Assembly: GCF_921292975.1 (NCBI RefSeq)
Contig: NZ_CAKLCM010000003.1
Span: forward strand, 1,364,001 to 1,428,000
Direction of reading: 5' to 3'
DNA: 64,000 nucleotides
Source of the DNA: Vibrio hippocampi
GTDB lineage: Bacteria; Pseudomonadota; Gammaproteobacteria; Enterobacterales; Vibrionaceae
Part shown: one piece after another, positions 26,184-36,073 of the stretch
How positions within the stretch are numbered: the first letter of the stretch is position 1
Layout of the letters: each line of letters begins with the position of its first letter
Position numbers and translations under genes: made by a program
Notes under the pieces: model-generated
What the model was told of the DNA's origin: nothing
What the model saw: only the letters and a program-made list of their open reading frames with translations
Databases searched by the model: none

Positions 26184-27113
26184 TCAATCATTGATTGATG
26201 CCTCGATAGCTTGACGTTTATCGGGGCTTTTTCTTGTCGCCCAATAACAAATAAGTGAGCCTACTGTCACCATTGCCACCCCTTTCCAAAAGGAATCGGT
26301 CAATGCGACCGCAAGAAACAGCGATGAGAACAGGGTTGATATCACGGGCGTAAAGTAAGAAAAAGTCGCCAATAGCACCATGTCTCCTTTCAAAATCGCG
26401 TAGTTCCAACAGGCGTAACCCGCCCCCATCACCACACCCGCCAACAACAACATTGACACTGATGACAAGGAAAACGTCATTCCCGACTCATTGCTAAGAA
26501 AGTACTGAATCCAGAGGGTGATCGCCGTAGCGATAAAAAACAGTACGATGGCGTTTTTCCCCTCGCTAAGATTGGCGGTCGCGTGACAGTAAAACGCCCA
26601 GATAAAGGCCGCACTGAACGCCATCAAATAGGTAGCGGGGTTCGTCGCAATATTTTGCTTGAGCACCGAAACGGATAACGCTTGGTCACCGGATATGCAC
26701 CAGCAAACCCCAATAAACGCTAAAAGCACACTTGGATAGACCCACAAACTCACTTTTTGTCGACTGGTCATTACGGTTAACAGCACCGTTAAAGCAGGCC
26801 AAAGGTAATTGATTACCGCCATCTCCATCGCTTGATGGCGATCGTTTGCCATCCCGAGAGCAAGGGATAAAAAGATTTCATAACAGACAAACAGTGCCCC
26901 ACCAATCAGTAAGTACTTAGTACTAAACTGTTCCCAGTTGGGTAAACCCATCACCATCACCAATGCAATGGCACTGACGCTGTAGAGCATCGCCGCGCCA
27001 CCTATTGGTCCAAATAACTCAGCAATGTTACGAGTCAACGCAATCAAGCAACTCCAAAGTAAAATAGCCGCAATACCCAATAAGGTCGCTGGGTTTAAAG
27101 GTCGGTGAATCAT
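26184..27113 (-). CDS. yddG: EamA/DMT exporter, YddG-like (aromatic amino acid efflux)
   Basis: A 309-residue drug/metabolite-transporter protein with ten hydrophobic helices. It follows YddG closely in layout (PATLLGIAAILLWSCLIALTRNIAE at the N-terminus, MEMAVINYLWPALTVLL in TM4, MGAGYACWNYAILKGDM in TM8). YddG exports aromatic amino acids and some other compounds. Start at MIHRPLN (27113) with AAGGA 7 bases upstream. It converges 4 bases from the CDF-like gene. Substrate is inferred. Confidence 0.8.
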   Translation of the reverse strand: MIHRPLNPATLLGIAAILLWSCLIALTRNIAELFGPIGGAAMLYSVSAIALVMVMGLPNWEQFSTKYLLIGGALFVCYEIFLSLALGMANDRHQAMEMAVINYLWPALTVLLTVMTSRQKVSLWVYPSVLLAFIGVCWCISGDQALSVSVLKQNIATNPATYLMAFSAAFIWAFYCHATANLSEGKNAIVLFFIATAITLWIQYFLSNESGMTFSLSSVSMLLLAGVVMGAGYACWNYAILKGDMVLLATFSYFTPVISTLFSSLFLAVALTDSFWKGVAMVTVGSLICYWATRKSPDKRQAIEASIND

Positions 27114-27186
27114 CGAGTCGTCCTTATCAACAAAACAGACAAACAAAAAAACAAGCAAAAAGTAATAAACAAAGAGAGCCTAAAGA

Positions 27187-27237
27187 CTATACCCAAGCAA
27201 CCTCAAGATGAAGAGTTCAGAGGTAACTTGGGTATAG
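27187..27237. repeat. Dispersed palindromic repeat, copy 4
   Basis: CTATACCCAAGCAACCTC and GAGGTAACTTGGGTATAG enclose AAGATGAAGAGTTCA; 51 bp, the most complete copy. It lies in the divergent promoter between yddG and the phospholipase D-family gene. Confidence 0.85.
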
Positions 27238-27338
27238 ATAGCGCTAAGTAACCGAAAAATAGCTGTTTTTAGCAAATTAAATAGAATCACAATCTGCCTT
27301 AGTCTAAGCTTGATACATCGTTCATTACTACTACGCTT

Positions 27339-28868
27339 ATGTCTCAACGTTTTCTTTACACCTGTATCTTTGTTGTCCACTGCTTATTTATCACTGGATG
27401 TGCCTCTTCGAGTATCGATCCAGATCGGTATGAAAAAGTGGCTTCTTACCATATGTCCGTTCAGGATGATAGCAAAATAGTCCGCTACTTCGCTCCACAA
27501 GTAGACCAAACGGCATTAGACGCTGACACCGGGTTTTACCCTCTCGATAAGGGACATGATGCGCTATTAGCTCGCCTCGCGATCATCGAAACTGCCGAGC
27601 AATCCATCGACGTTCAATATTACATTTTTCGCAACGATGAATCCGGTGGTGTGCTTACATGGCGACTTTACGAGGCGGCTCAACGAGGTGTTCGTGTGCG
27701 AATTTTGCTCGACGATATGCAAAAACGTCGCGACCAAGATCTGATACTGATTAGTCAACATCCTAACATTGAAGTGCGGCTGTTTAACCCGCATCAATAC
27801 CGAACCGCTCGTGGACTGGCAATGGTAAACGACTTTAATCGTCTCAATCATCGCATGCACAATAAATCTCTCACGGTAGACAGCTATGTTTCCATCGTTG
27901 GAGGACGCAATGTGGGTAACGAGTACTACTCAGTCGAGTCTGCGGTCGAATTTTCAGACCTTGATGTAATGATGGTTGGCAAAGCCACCGATGAAGTCAA
28001 TCAACAATTCGATCTGTATTGGAATAGCGAGTACAGCATCCCCGTCGAGTGGCTAGCAGAGCCCAGTGACGCCAACCTAGATCAAGTGGTAATAACCCAA
28101 GTATCACAACGAAATTTGCTGCAAAAGTTTTCCAGCGGACAGTATAGCTTTGCCAAACTGCCATTTTATGACCAGATGATAAAAGGGGAGGTTGCTCTAC
28201 TGTGGGGACAAGGGGAACTGTTCTACGACTTACCCAACAAACCAGAGAGCAAACATAGCACCTTGATTGATAGCCTCTCGGAAGTGCTCAAACAAAGCAA
28301 CCACTCCTTTGTGCTTATTTCTCCTTATTTTGTTCCAACAGACGCAGGAACCGAAATGTTGGTGAATGCCGCTAAAGAGGGAAGAGAGATCATCATTGTC
28401 ACTAACTCACTGGCCTCAAATGATGTGTTTGCGGTGCATGGTTGGTATGCAAAATATCGTGAACGCTTAATCCGAGGGGGTATTCAGCTTTGGGAGGTCA
28501 AATCAAAAGCCTATATTGATAAAAACTGGAGTTGGACAGGAAGCAGTCGCTCTAGCCTACATGCCAAAGCGATGATTATTGACCAAACAAAACTGTTTGT
28601 CGGTTCGATGAACTGGGATCCGAGATCGGCACTTCTTAATACTGAAATGGGTGTGTTAATTAAACACCCCCAGTACGCAGAACAGGGCTATCAACAGCTC
28701 AAGCAAGGACTACCCATTGGCGCCTACCAATTAAAAATAGTGGATGATGAATTGGTCTGGATCGATCATGAAAACGACCAAGTGTTCACATCAGAACCTG
28801 ACGCCAGTATTTGGCGTCGATTTGGTGCCTGGTTCAGTGGGATTCTACCTATTGAGGAACAGCTTTAA
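27339..28868 (+). CDS. Phospholipase D-family lipoprotein (cardiolipin synthase C-like)
   Basis: A 509-residue PLD-superfamily protein with two HKD motifs: HNKSLTVD near residue 174 and HAKAMIID near 408. A lipoprotein signal is present (residues 1-20, LFITGC, lipidated Cys21). Length and motif spacing fit ClsC, which makes cardiolipin from phosphatidylglycerol and phosphatidylethanolamine; a phospholipase role is the alternative. Likely anchored in an envelope membrane. The 3' end overlaps the GntR gene by 4 bases, converging. Confidence 0.82.
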   Translation: MSQRFLYTCIFVVHCLFITGCASSSIDPDRYEKVASYHMSVQDDSKIVRYFAPQVDQTALDADTGFYPLDKGHDALLARLAIIETAEQSIDVQYYIFRNDESGGVLTWRLYEAAQRGVRVRILLDDMQKRRDQDLILISQHPNIEVRLFNPHQYRTARGLAMVNDFNRLNHRMHNKSLTVDSYVSIVGGRNVGNEYYSVESAVEFSDLDVMMVGKATDEVNQQFDLYWNSEYSIPVEWLAEPSDANLDQVVITQVSQRNLLQKFSSGQYSFAKLPFYDQMIKGEVALLWGQGELFYDLPNKPESKHSTLIDSLSEVLKQSNHSFVLISPYFVPTDAGTEMLVNAAKEGREIIIVTNSLASNDVFAVHGWYAKYRERLIRGGIQLWEVKSKAYIDKNWSWTGSSRSSLHAKAMIIDQTKLFVGSMNWDPRSALLNTEMGVLIKHPQYAEQGYQQLKQGLPIGAYQLKIVDDELVWIDHENDQVFTSEPDASIWRRFGAWFSGILPIEEQL

Positions 28869-29587
28869 CTCTGTTCCCCGCCTCCGTTTATTTGGGCGAC
28901 TGATTCGATGCTAATCGCATCATGTCGCCAATATTCAATATCACAATCCACCAATTCACCATGTTGGTTGTAGTTGACCCGTTCCACCTTAATTGCTGAT
29001 GCTCCTTGTGTCGCACGCAGTGCTTGGGCAATATCACCAGTCAAAGAGGTAATGGTAATCCGATACCGAACGCGACTGTATGTGGTGTTATAGCTTTCAC
29101 GGTAAATATCAGTCAAAGAGGCACTTTCAAGATCTTGTTCCAGTAAGTTAGGAAAAGCCTCGGGTCGAATAAAGTTAGTCACAAACATGACTGGACGCTG
29201 CTCAAGATAACGTACCCTTTCGATCCTAAACACATCACTAAACGGTGGCAGTTCTAATAACTCTGCGGCTTTTTTGGTCGCCATCATCGCTTTCGCTTCC
29301 AATAACTCGGTACGAGGCACCCGATTTTGACGCTTAGCCATACTGGAAAAATTCAACGTTTGCGTTGGGTCATACCGTAAAGGCATCGGCGCAATAAACC
29401 ACCCTCTTCGATCCTCTCGGTAAATACGCCCTTCTGCCTCAAGGGACGAAAGCGCTTCGCGCAGCGTCACTCGAGTGGTATCGAAACTCTCTGCCAGTTT
29501 TCGTTCTGCGGGTAGTTTCTGCGCTGGAGCCAACATACCCGCTTCGATCTGCTCAACTAATGCCTCTTTTATTTTTACGTATTGCAC
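28865..29587 (-). CDS. phnR: GntR/UTRA-family regulator of 2-aminoethylphosphonate genes
   Basis: A 240-residue regulator: N-terminal GntR helix-turn-helix (LPAERKLAESFDTTRVTLREALSSLEAEGRI) and UTRA ligand domain (residues 85-230). It is divergent from phnW-pbfA-phnX, the position of PhnR/AepR-type AEP regulators. A palindrome TGGTATAGTCCA at the phnW promoter is a candidate operator. It probably responds to AEP or phosphonoacetaldehyde; the exact ligand is not known from sequence. The symbol is by context. Confidence 0.75.
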   Translation of the reverse strand: MQYVKIKEALVEQIEAGMLAPAQKLPAERKLAESFDTTRVTLREALSSLEAEGRIYREDRRGWFIAPMPLRYDPTQTLNFSSMAKRQNRVPRTELLEAKAMMATKKAAELLELPPFSDVFRIERVRYLEQRPVMFVTNFIRPEAFPNLLEQDLESASLTDIYRESYNTTYSRVRYRITITSLTGDIAQALRATQGASAIKVERVNYNQHGELVDCDIEYWRHDAISIESVAQINGGGEQS

Positions 29588-29603
29588 TGTTTTTCCTTTC
29601 TAT

Positions 29604-29673
29604 TGCTTTTACGCTGATGCTCTGGCGCCAATGCTCTTGCGCCATTGCTTTGGCACTGATTTTCTTGCACTGA
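29604..29673. repeat. 14-bp degenerate tandem repeat (five units)
   Basis: TGCTTTTACGCTGA, TGCTCTGGCGCCAA, TGCTCTTGCGCCAT, TGCTTTGGCACTGA and TTTTCTTGCACTGA in succession, immediately upstream of the GntR gene. It occupies part of the 415-bp gap to phnW; the rest of the gap is AT-rich promoter sequence. Confidence 0.75.
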
Positions 29674-29975
29674 CCACTGACGCCTAGCCTACCTGTCCCG
29701 CAGCGCCTAATTTAGCGGTCGTTGTTAAAGCTCCGGACAATGATTGCAAGAGTATCCATCGAATTTCAATGTCTACATTTTATCGCCAAAATCAACTTGG
29801 TATGAACCAGAGTTAAAACTCACTTTATTAAGCCAACATTACCATTAAATGACACAAAAATGGCGGTATTTATCGGTTGAATTACGTCGATTTGCTTGGA
29901 TTAAACTTTTATTAAATCTAAATGGATGGGTTTGATTTCAACCAAAACGCTTGCTAAAGTCAATAACAACCAAAC

Positions 29976-29987
29976 TGGTATAGTCCA
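29976..29987. promoter_or_regulatory. Candidate GntR/UTRA operator at phnW
   Basis: TGGTATAGTCCA, near-palindromic, 16 bases before the phnW start; it resembles the TGGTATAGACCA type reported for PhnF-like regulators. Its position close to the start fits repression. Confidence 0.5.
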
Positions 29988-30002
29988 AAATGGATAAGCA
30001 AG

Positions 30003-31106
30003 ATGAAAAACGAATATTTGCTCTTAACCCCTGGGCCACTTTCCACGACTGAAAGTGTGCGCGAAGCCATGTTAAAAGACTGGTGTACTTGGGATGATGA
30101 ATACAATAAAGATATTGTCGAAGTGATTCGCCATAAGCTCACCAAGCTCGCAACAAACCATGACGGCTACACCAGTGTCTTGATGCAAGGCAGCGGCACC
30201 GCCTCTGTCGAAGCGACCATTGGCAGTGCTTTGGGTAAGCATGACAAATTGCTGGTGGTGGACAATGGTGCCTATGGCGCTCGCATGGCACAGATTGCCG
30301 ATTGCCTGAACATCGCCAACCTCCGAATTGCTCCGGGAGAAGTGCAACAGCCGGATCTTCAACAGCTTGAAGACATTTTGAAAACAGACCAAGCGATTAG
30401 CCATGTCGCTATCGTACACTGTGAAACCACCACAGGGATGCTCAATCCGATTGAGAAAGTTGCCACCCTCGCCAAGCAATACGGCAAAGTTGTCATTTTA
30501 GATGCCATGTCTAGTTTCGGTGGGATCCCAATGGATATTGGGGATTTGCAGATCGACTTTATGATCAGCTCTGCCAACAAGTGTATACAAGGCGTACCCG
30601 GATTTGGTTTTGTCATCGCTAAACAAACCGAACTTGAAAAATGCCAAGGTCAAGCGCGCTCACTGAGCTTAGATCTTTACGACCAATGGCACTGCATGCA
30701 CACCAACCACGGTAAATGGCGCTTTACCTCCCCGACACACACTGTGCGAGCTTTCTATCAAGCGCTTATCGAACTTGAGCAAGAAGGCGGTATAAGCCGC
30801 AGGCATCAACGTTACAACCGCAATCAGCAGACGCTGGTAGATGGCATGATATCACTCGGGTTTGAACCACTGTTACCCACAGAATTGCACTCGCCCATCA
30901 TTACCTCTTTTTATGCTCCGCAACAGGATGAATTCGAGTTCAAAACGTTTTATGAATTACTCAAACAGCAGGGCTTTGTGATCTATCCCGGCAAGGTGTC
31001 ACATGCCGATTGTTTCCGCATCGGAAACATTGGCGATGTTCATCCTTCGGACATTGAACGCTTAATTGTCGCTGTGCAGAACGCGATGTATTGGGAGCAA
31101 AAATGA
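30003..31106 (+). CDS. phnW: 2-aminoethylphosphonate:pyruvate transaminase PhnW
   Basis: A 367-residue fold-type I PLP enzyme that moves the amino group of 2-aminoethylphosphonate to pyruvate, giving phosphonoacetaldehyde and alanine. [16 protein letters not shown] at the start and the PLP lysine K193 ([13 protein letters not shown]), with D167 ([10 protein letters not shown]), are diagnostic. First gene of phnW-pbfA-phnX. AGCAAG precedes the ATG. The last 7 codons and the stop are followed by a second copy of the same 20 bases (31106-31125). Confidence 0.96.
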   Translation: MKNEYLLLTPGPLSTTESVREAMLKDWCTWDDEYNKDIVEVIRHKLTKLATNHDGYTSVLMQGSGTASVEATIGSALGKHDKLLVVDNGAYGARMAQIADCLNIANLRIAPGEVQQPDLQQLEDILKTDQAISHVAIVHCETTTGMLNPIEKVATLAKQYGKVVILDAMSSFGGIPMDIGDLQIDFMISSANKCIQGVPGFGFVIAKQTELEKCQGQARSLSLDLYDQWHCMHTNHGKWRFTSPTHTVRAFYQALIELEQEGGISRRHQRYNRNQQTLVDGMISLGFEPLLPTELHSPIITSFYAPQQDEFEFKTFYELLKQQGFVIYPGKVSHADCFRIGNIGDVHPSDIERLIVAVQNAMYWEQK

Positions 31107-31125
31107 TGTATTGGGAGCAAAAATA
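31086..31125 (+). repeat. 20-bp tandem duplication at the phnW/pbfA junction
   Basis: ATGTATTGGGAGCAAAAATG and ATGTATTGGGAGCAAAAATA lie head to tail. The first copy encodes the PhnW end (MYWEQK); the second supplies the GGGAG ribosome site for pbfA, whose ATG follows immediately. Confidence 0.95.
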
Positions 31126-32508
31126 ATGGTCGTTGCACACAACCAAGCCAACCACCTGCGCAGTGAAGGGGATGTCAACAATACACCCGCACGAGCCGAA
31201 TGGACGCAGAGCATCCAAGACGAGGCCACCCAAGCCTTACTTAAACGGGATAGCGATGTATTCTTACATCAATCCATGTCGACTCCGTGCCTTGATTCAT
31301 TACAAGCCGCTGATGGCATCTATATCGAGGATACTCGTGGCAAGCGTTATATGGACTTTCACGGTAACAACGTCCATCAACTCGGCTATGGGCATCCCAA
31401 CGTCATTCAACGTGTAACGGAGCAGATGCAGGCACTGCCTTTCTCTCCTCGTCGTTTCACTAATGATACCGCCATTAGTTGTGCCGAGAAGCTGACTGAG
31501 ATTTGTGGGGGCGAACTCAATCGGGTGTTGTTTGCGCCCGGTGGTACATCCGTCGTCGGTATGGCATTAAAACTGGCGCGCTTTATCACCGGTAACGCCA
31601 AAGTGGTTTCTCTGTGGGATTCATTTCATGGTGCCTCACTCGATGCCATTTCCGTAGGTGGTGAAGCGTGTTTTCGTGAAGGTATGGGACCTCTGATGGC
31701 AGGTGTTGAACGTATCCCTCCTGCGATAGCTTATCGCGGCGCTTTCCCGCATCCAGAAGGCAGCGATCTTCATTATGCTGATTATCTTGAATATGTGATT
31801 GAGAAAGAAGGCGGCATTGGGGCATTTATCGCCGAAGGTATTCGCAATACTGACGTGCAGATCCCGAGTAAAGCCTATTGGAAACGCATCCGAGAGATCT
31901 GCGATAAACACAACGTTATGTTGATTATCGACGATATTCCTAACGGAATGGGGCGTTGCGGAGAGTGGTTTACCTACCAAGCCTTCGACATCGAACCCGA
32001 CATTCTGTGCATTGGTAAAGGACTTGGAGGTGGGTTGGTTCCTCTTGCCGCGATGGTCACCAAGGACCAATACAATCAAGCGGCGGAGCTTTCATTAGGT
32101 CACTACACCCATGAAAAAAGCCCGCTAGGCTGCGCTGCTGCACTCGCCACGATTGAAACCATTGAACAAGAAAAACTGTTAGATAAGGTTCAACGACACG
32201 CTCTGTTGGTAAAGCAACGCTTAGAACAGATGAAACGCCGCTATTCCGTTATCGGTGATGTTCGTGGGATGGGCTTACTTTGGGGAGTCGAACTGGTCAC
32301 CGATAGAGTCACCAAGCAACGTGCTTACGATGAAGCCGAACAGGTTCTCTACCACTGCTTAAACCAAGGACTCAGTTTCAAAGTCTCACAAGGTAATGTC
32401 ATCCAACTGAGTCCACCGCTGATTATCTCACGCCAGCAACTTAACCAAGCCCTTGATATGTTTGAACACGCTATTGCGACGGTAAATAAGGAATTTAATT
32501 ATGAATGA
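31126..32508 (+). CDS. pbfA: (R)-1-hydroxy-2-aminoethylphosphonate ammonia-lyase PbfA
   Basis: A 460-residue class-III-aminotransferase-like PLP protein; the Schiff-base lysine is K298 ([19 protein letters not shown]) and D269/D270 ([15 protein letters not shown]) is the PLP-aspartate region. Between phnW and phnX this is the PbfA type, which removes ammonia from (R)-1-hydroxy-2-aminoethylphosphonate to give phosphonoacetaldehyde, so hydroxylated AEP can enter PhnX. Start at MVVAHNQ (31126), behind the duplicated GGGAG; a longer upstream frame is not used. Overlaps phnX by 8 bases. The ordinary reading, a transaminase, is less likely from context. Confidence 0.88.
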   Translation: MVVAHNQANHLRSEGDVNNTPARAEWTQSIQDEATQALLKRDSDVFLHQSMSTPCLDSLQAADGIYIEDTRGKRYMDFHGNNVHQLGYGHPNVIQRVTEQMQALPFSPRRFTNDTAISCAEKLTEICGGELNRVLFAPGGTSVVGMALKLARFITGNAKVVSLWDSFHGASLDAISVGGEACFREGMGPLMAGVERIPPAIAYRGAFPHPEGSDLHYADYLEYVIEKEGGIGAFIAEGIRNTDVQIPSKAYWKRIREICDKHNVMLIIDDIPNGMGRCGEWFTYQAFDIEPDILCIGKGLGGGLVPLAAMVTKDQYNQAAELSLGHYTHEKSPLGCAAALATIETIEQEKLLDKVQRHALLVKQRLEQMKRRYSVIGDVRGMGLLWGVELVTDRVTKQRAYDEAEQVLYHCLNQGLSFKVSQGNVIQLSPPLIISRQQLNQALDMFEHAIATVNKEFNYE

Positions 32509-33343
32509 TCACACAACGAACAAACACAAAAACAACTCACCCATTGAAGGGGTTATTTTCGACTGGGCAGGTACGATTGTTGATTTTGGTTCCTTTGCAC
32601 CCACCAGCATCTTTGTCGAGGCATTTAAGCAAGGATTCGATTTTGAGATCACTTTGGATGAAGCGCGTGAGCCGATGGGCATCGGAAAATGGGACCACAT
32701 TAAAGCAGTGGGTCAACTTCCATCAGTAAAAGCACGTTGGATAGCACAATTTGGTCAAGAGATGAGTCATGACGACATCGACCGAATCTACGCGGCGTTT
32801 ATGCCACTGCAAAAAGCCAAAGTAGCTGACCATGCACAACCAATTTTAAATGCGGTCGACGTAGTGGAAAGCCTTAAAGCGCAAGGGATAAAAATTGGCT
32901 CATGTTCTGGCTATCCAAGAGAGGTGATGGATGTACTTTCTCCTGTCGCGGCAGACTATGGATATAAGCCAGACTGTATCGTTGCCACCGATGACTTGCC
33001 ACAAGGTGGGCGACCGGCTCCATTTATGGCGCTTAAAAATGTGATTGAATTAGGCATTGGCAGTGTGGCTCACTGCGTTAAAGTCGATGATGCAGCGCCC
33101 GGCATCGAGGAAGGGCATAATGCCGGTATGTGGACCGTCGGGTTACTGCTGTCAGGCAATGAAGCCGGTTTGACCTACGATGAATATCTTAATGCCGATG
33201 CCGACACGCTGGAGCAAGCAAGAGAACGTGCCAGAGTTAAACTCGGCAAGGCGAAACCGCATTATTTGATCGACACCATCGCCGAACTACCTGAAGTTAT
33301 TCGCGATATTGAAGCGCGCTTACAGGCGAACCAGCGCCCTTAG
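32501..33343 (+). CDS. phnX: Phosphonoacetaldehyde hydrolase PhnX
   Basis: A 280-residue HAD-superfamily C-P hydrolase (phosphonatase) that converts phosphonoacetaldehyde to acetaldehyde and phosphate. The nucleophile is D21 ([11 protein letters not shown]) and the Schiff-base lysine in the cap is K63 (MGIGKWDHI); [10 protein letters not shown] and [14 protein letters not shown] are later family motifs. Start overlaps pbfA by 8 bases. Final step of the AEP route; followed by a 15-bp repeat run and a strong terminator. Confidence 0.96.
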   Translation: MNDHTTNKHKNNSPIEGVIFDWAGTIVDFGSFAPTSIFVEAFKQGFDFEITLDEAREPMGIGKWDHIKAVGQLPSVKARWIAQFGQEMSHDDIDRIYAAFMPLQKAKVADHAQPILNAVDVVESLKAQGIKIGSCSGYPREVMDVLSPVAADYGYKPDCIVATDDLPQGGRPAPFMALKNVIELGIGSVAHCVKVDDAAPGIEEGHNAGMWTVGLLLSGNEAGLTYDEYLNADADTLEQARERARVKLGKAKPHYLIDTIAELPEVIRDIEARLQANQRP

Positions 33344-33370
33344 CTCTTATCAAAAAACTTTTATCAAAAT

Positions 33371-33430
33371 AGCTCTGATTGAAAAAGCACTGATTGAAAA
33401 AGCTCTGTTCAAAAAAGCGCTCACTCTAAA
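33371..33430. repeat. 15-bp tandem repeat (four units) after phnX
   Basis: AGCTCTGATTGAAAA, AGCACTGATTGAAAA, AGCTCTGTTCAAAAA and AGCGCTCACTCTAAA, beginning 27 bases after the phnX stop. Confidence 0.8.
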
Positions 33431-33457
33431 ATTGCAAACCAAAACAGTTCAAGCCAA

Positions 33458-33493
33458 CACTAAATAGCTCGTCATCTGACGGGCTATTTAGTG
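33458..33493. terminator. Long hairpin between phnX and the lipase-like gene
   Basis: A 17-bp near-perfect stem (CACTAAATAGC-T-CGTCA, TC loop) ending the phn operon and the converging lipase gene; its 3' arm touches the lipase stop. Confidence 0.85.
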
Positions 33494-33494
33494 T

Positions 33495-34289
33495 TTATTG
33501 TGTCTTCTGTTCGCTGAATCGATCAGGCGTAAAAGTGCCTGTCCTGAAATAGTTCAGTATCAATCCTGCTACATGGGGATCTCTTCTAAGTCTATCGTGC
33601 TTTACATTGACCTCGATAAAATCTGTCATTCCTTGCAGTTGTGCTGATGATACAGAAACCAACCCATCATTCGTGGCTTCAAACATCCCACTCAATGCTG
33701 GATAGGTTCGAGTACCAGCGATAACACCAAACGCATAGTTTGGCTCAGGCAAAGAATTAGGAAAACTCGCGTCATCTGTCGTCAACGATTCCGCGGTGCC
33801 TCCAACCAAAGAAATCAGCCAAGATCCGGAGAAGAAATCAGCCACGTCACTGCCGTGGTTTGGTGTACCCAGTAACACCACCCTGCCCATTAACTCCGAG
33901 TCAACAAAATCGGTGTGTTTGTCCAAATAATCTCTAATCACTAAACCACCCAATGAGTGACCAACAAAATGAATTTTGCCTTGTTGCTCTTCCTCAGGGT
34001 AATCGGGATACCAGTCATTAATACAGCGTGTTAGTTCATTGGCGCTGCTGTCCAAGGTATGCTGCAGTGTTTGGCGGATAGTGGGATAGTCAACCACACA
34101 GACTTGATAGTGCTGCTCCTTAAAAATGGACGCCATCGTTTTCATCGACCAAGCACTTCTGGCGAGTCCATGTACCACGATAATATGTTGCTGCTGAGTG
34201 CCTCCTACCTCCACAGGTTCCTCTGTATTTGGTCGACTGCAACCCGCTAAAGACAGCAACGTTAAAATTATTATGATTCGCCAGTTCAT
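33495..34289 (-). CDS. Alpha/beta-hydrolase lipoprotein (lipase-like)
   Basis: A 264-residue protein with a lipoprotein signal (LLSLAGC, Cys17) and an alpha/beta-hydrolase fold: HGLARSAWSM oxyanion region, nucleophile elbow GHSLGG near residue 112, TPNHGSDVADFF and TNDGLVSV (Asp) with HDRLRRDPHV (His) near the end. The motifs suit a triacylglycerol lipase or PGAP1-like esterase at the cell envelope. Substrate unknown. AAAGGTG precedes the ATG. Just upstream is a 14-bp TTGTTTTTCATTTC repeat. Confidence 0.8.
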   Translation of the reverse strand: MNWRIIIILTLLSLAGCSRPNTEEPVEVGGTQQQHIIVVHGLARSAWSMKTMASIFKEQHYQVCVVDYPTIRQTLQHTLDSSANELTRCINDWYPDYPEEEQQGKIHFVGHSLGGLVIRDYLDKHTDFVDSELMGRVVLLGTPNHGSDVADFFSGSWLISLVGGTAESLTTDDASFPNSLPEPNYAFGVIAGTRTYPALSGMFEATNDGLVSVSSAQLQGMTDFIEVNVKHDRLRRDPHVAGLILNYFRTGTFTPDRFSEQKTQ

Positions 34290-34298
34290 AGTTCACCT

Positions 34299-34340
34299 TT
34301 GTTTTTCATTTCTTGTTTTTCATTTCTTGCTTTTCGCTTG
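34299..34340. repeat. 14-bp tandem repeat (three units) before the lipase gene
   Basis: Two identical TTGTTTTTCATTTC units and a diverged third (TTGCTTTTCGCTTG), directly upstream of the ribosome site. Confidence 0.8.
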
Positions 34341-34630
34341 TCGATGTTATGGCTGTTCAAGTGACTGTGGTTTGAAGTTCTAGTTCGTCATCACAATGAC
34401 ATATACCCATAATAATTCATTGATAGTATGGCATGTTTTTTTAATGCAAGCTTGTCGCAACCAAGAGTAACTAAACGTGACAAAAAACCAAATTAATTGG
34501 GGTTGGTAGCAGATCATTGATAGGTCGTTATGTGTCAGTTGCTATGATCAGTTGCTAAGTATCCGTTACGATGCGTCAGTAGCTATGTATTAGGAGCTAT
34601 GTATTAGTCACTATGAATCAATAGGAAAAT
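34341..34630. other. Gap with degenerate repeats upstream of the GNAT gene
   Basis: The 34531-34620 part repeats CAGTTGCTATGAT/CAGTTGCTAAGTAT and GAGCTATGTATTA/GTAGCTATGTATTA, again with units of about 14 bases. The earlier part is plain AT-rich sequence. TAGGAAA just before 34631 is the ribosome site. Confidence 0.5.
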
Positions 34631-35053
34631 ATGGAAGTTAAATTTTTACAGCTTAATAACGAATACCCAGCCGTTTTAGAAGTCCTGCGCCAACTGCGTA
34701 GCAACTATGATGTTAGCGTACTCGCAGAGCAAATTGAAAGACAGAAAGCGTCCGGTTACCAGATAGTTTATGTCACTTCTGCACAAGGGATCTTAGCGGT
34801 TGCGGGGTTTAACACGGGGGAAAAACTGGCGTGGGGGAAATACTTATACATCGACGAACTCGTCACCAACCACCACTTTCGCTCACAAGGTGTGGGGAAG
34901 TTTCTTCTCGATTGGCTCAAAAGTTATGCCAAACAACTGAACTGTGACCAAGTTCATTTAGATTCTGGCGTACAACGTTTTGCGGCACACAAGTTCTATC
35001 TACGAGAAGATTTCAATATTGTCAGCCACCATTTTTCCTATCATTTAGACTAG
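34631..35053 (+). CDS. GNAT-family N-acetyltransferase
   Basis: A 140-residue Gcn5-related acetyltransferase with the acetyl-CoA loop VTNHHFRSQGVGKFLLDWLKSYA (RxxGxG/A, near residue 88) and YIDELV before it. Cytoplasmic; substrate unknown. Single gene between repeat runs and a double hairpin. Confidence 0.82.
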   Translation: MEVKFLQLNNEYPAVLEVLRQLRSNYDVSVLAEQIERQKASGYQIVYVTSAQGILAVAGFNTGEKLAWGKYLYIDELVTNHHFRSQGVGKFLLDWLKSYAKQLNCDQVHLDSGVQRFAAHKFYLREDFNIVSHHFSYHLD

Positions 35054-35087
35054 TGCAACATGACCGCGTCCGATTGAAGTTGGTGTC

Positions 35088-35139
35088 GTCACTCTCAATA
35101 TTGCTGAGATTGAAGAGTGACCCGCTTTAACCGCGGGTC
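35088..35139. terminator. Two tandem hairpins between GNAT and cbpA-like genes
   Basis: GTCACTCT/AGAGTGAC (35088-35121) and GACCCGC/GCGGGTC (35119-35139, followed by AATTTAAG) lie between converging genes. Confidence 0.65.
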
Positions 35140-35155
35140 AATTTAAGCACTTTAA

Positions 35156-36073
35156 TTAGGACGCTAAACTGGCACTAAGCTGACGTAGCAACTCTTTTTG
35201 GTGGTCATTTAAATTCGTCGGTACTTGCACCTGAATTTTGACTAAAAGATCGCCAGCGTTGCCTTTTCGGTTCGTCACCCCTTTGCCGGTTATCTTAAAC
35301 TTACGACCCGTTTGAGTGCCTTCCGGTATTTTTAGCTTAAAGCGACTATCAAAGGCGTCAACCTCCACCTCGCCGCCCAATGCAGCCTTCACCATATCGA
35401 TGGGCGTTGTGACAATAAGATCGTCATTTTCGCGTTCAATATAGGGGTGTGGTCGAGTCGCCACAATAAGCAACAAATCACCTGCGGGACCACCATGAGT
35501 TCCAGGTTCACCCTTACCTGCGTAGCGAATTTTCTCACCATCACGGATGCCCGCTGGAATTTTAACGTTGATTCTCTTGGTTGCCCCAGCAATTGGGAGT
35601 TCTACTTCTTTCTCTGTGCCTTTAATCGCTTCGATCAAATCCACAGTAAGGGTAAACTCCTTATTGGCGCCTTTCTCAGGTCTTGCTTGACGACTTCTAG
35701 CCTGAGAAAAAATATCTTCAAAACCACCCGAGCTCGATCCACCAAAGCCAGAACCACCAAAACCCTGCCCACGCTGACGAAAAGCACTACCAAATATGTC
35801 ATCAAAACCGCTTTGGTGACCACCTTGATAACCGCCCTGACCGCCGGACTCAAATGCCGAGTGCCCAAATTGATCATACTGGCGGCGCTTTTCTTTGTTT
35901 GAGAGTATCTCGTAGGCTTGCTTAATTTCTTTAAAACGCGCTTCAGCTATCTCACTCCCCGGATTCTTGTCGGGATGAAATTTCATTGCCAATTTCTTGT
36001 ACGCTTTTTTAATTTCTGTTTCAGACGCCTGTTTCGAAACGCCTAACACACCATAATAATCTTTATTTGGCAT
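35156..36073 (-). CDS. cbpA: CbpA-like DnaJ-class co-chaperone
   Basis: A 305-residue J-domain protein: J domain residues 4-70 with HPD (FHPDKNPG), a Gly/Phe-rich linker (residues 76-135), and two C-terminal beta domains, without the Cys-rich zinc finger of DnaJ. This is the CbpA/DjlA-type class II plan. It stimulates DnaK ATPase and hands over substrates. cbpM is not next to it. Start MPNKDYYGVLG is the canonical J-domain start. Confidence 0.88.
   Translation of the reverse strand: MPNKDYYGVLGVSKQASETEIKKAYKKLAMKFHPDKNPGSEIAEARFKEIKQAYEILSNKEKRRQYDQFGHSAFESGGQGGYQGGHQSGFDDIFGSAFRQRGQGFGGSGFGGSSSGGFEDIFSQARSRQARPEKGANKEFTLTVDLIEAIKGTEKEVELPIAGATKRINVKIPAGIRDGEKIRYAGKGEPGTHGGPAGDLLLIVATRPHPYIERENDDLIVTTPIDMVKAALGGEVEVDAFDSRFKLKIPEGTQTGRKFKITGKGVTNRKGNAGDLLVKIQVQVPTNLNDHQKELLRQLSASLAS

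Noticed and set aside
33533..33543. GTGCCTGTCC as a REP-like core
   Set aside because: It lies inside the lipase-like coding sequence and lacks the ATCTAA tail; a chance match.
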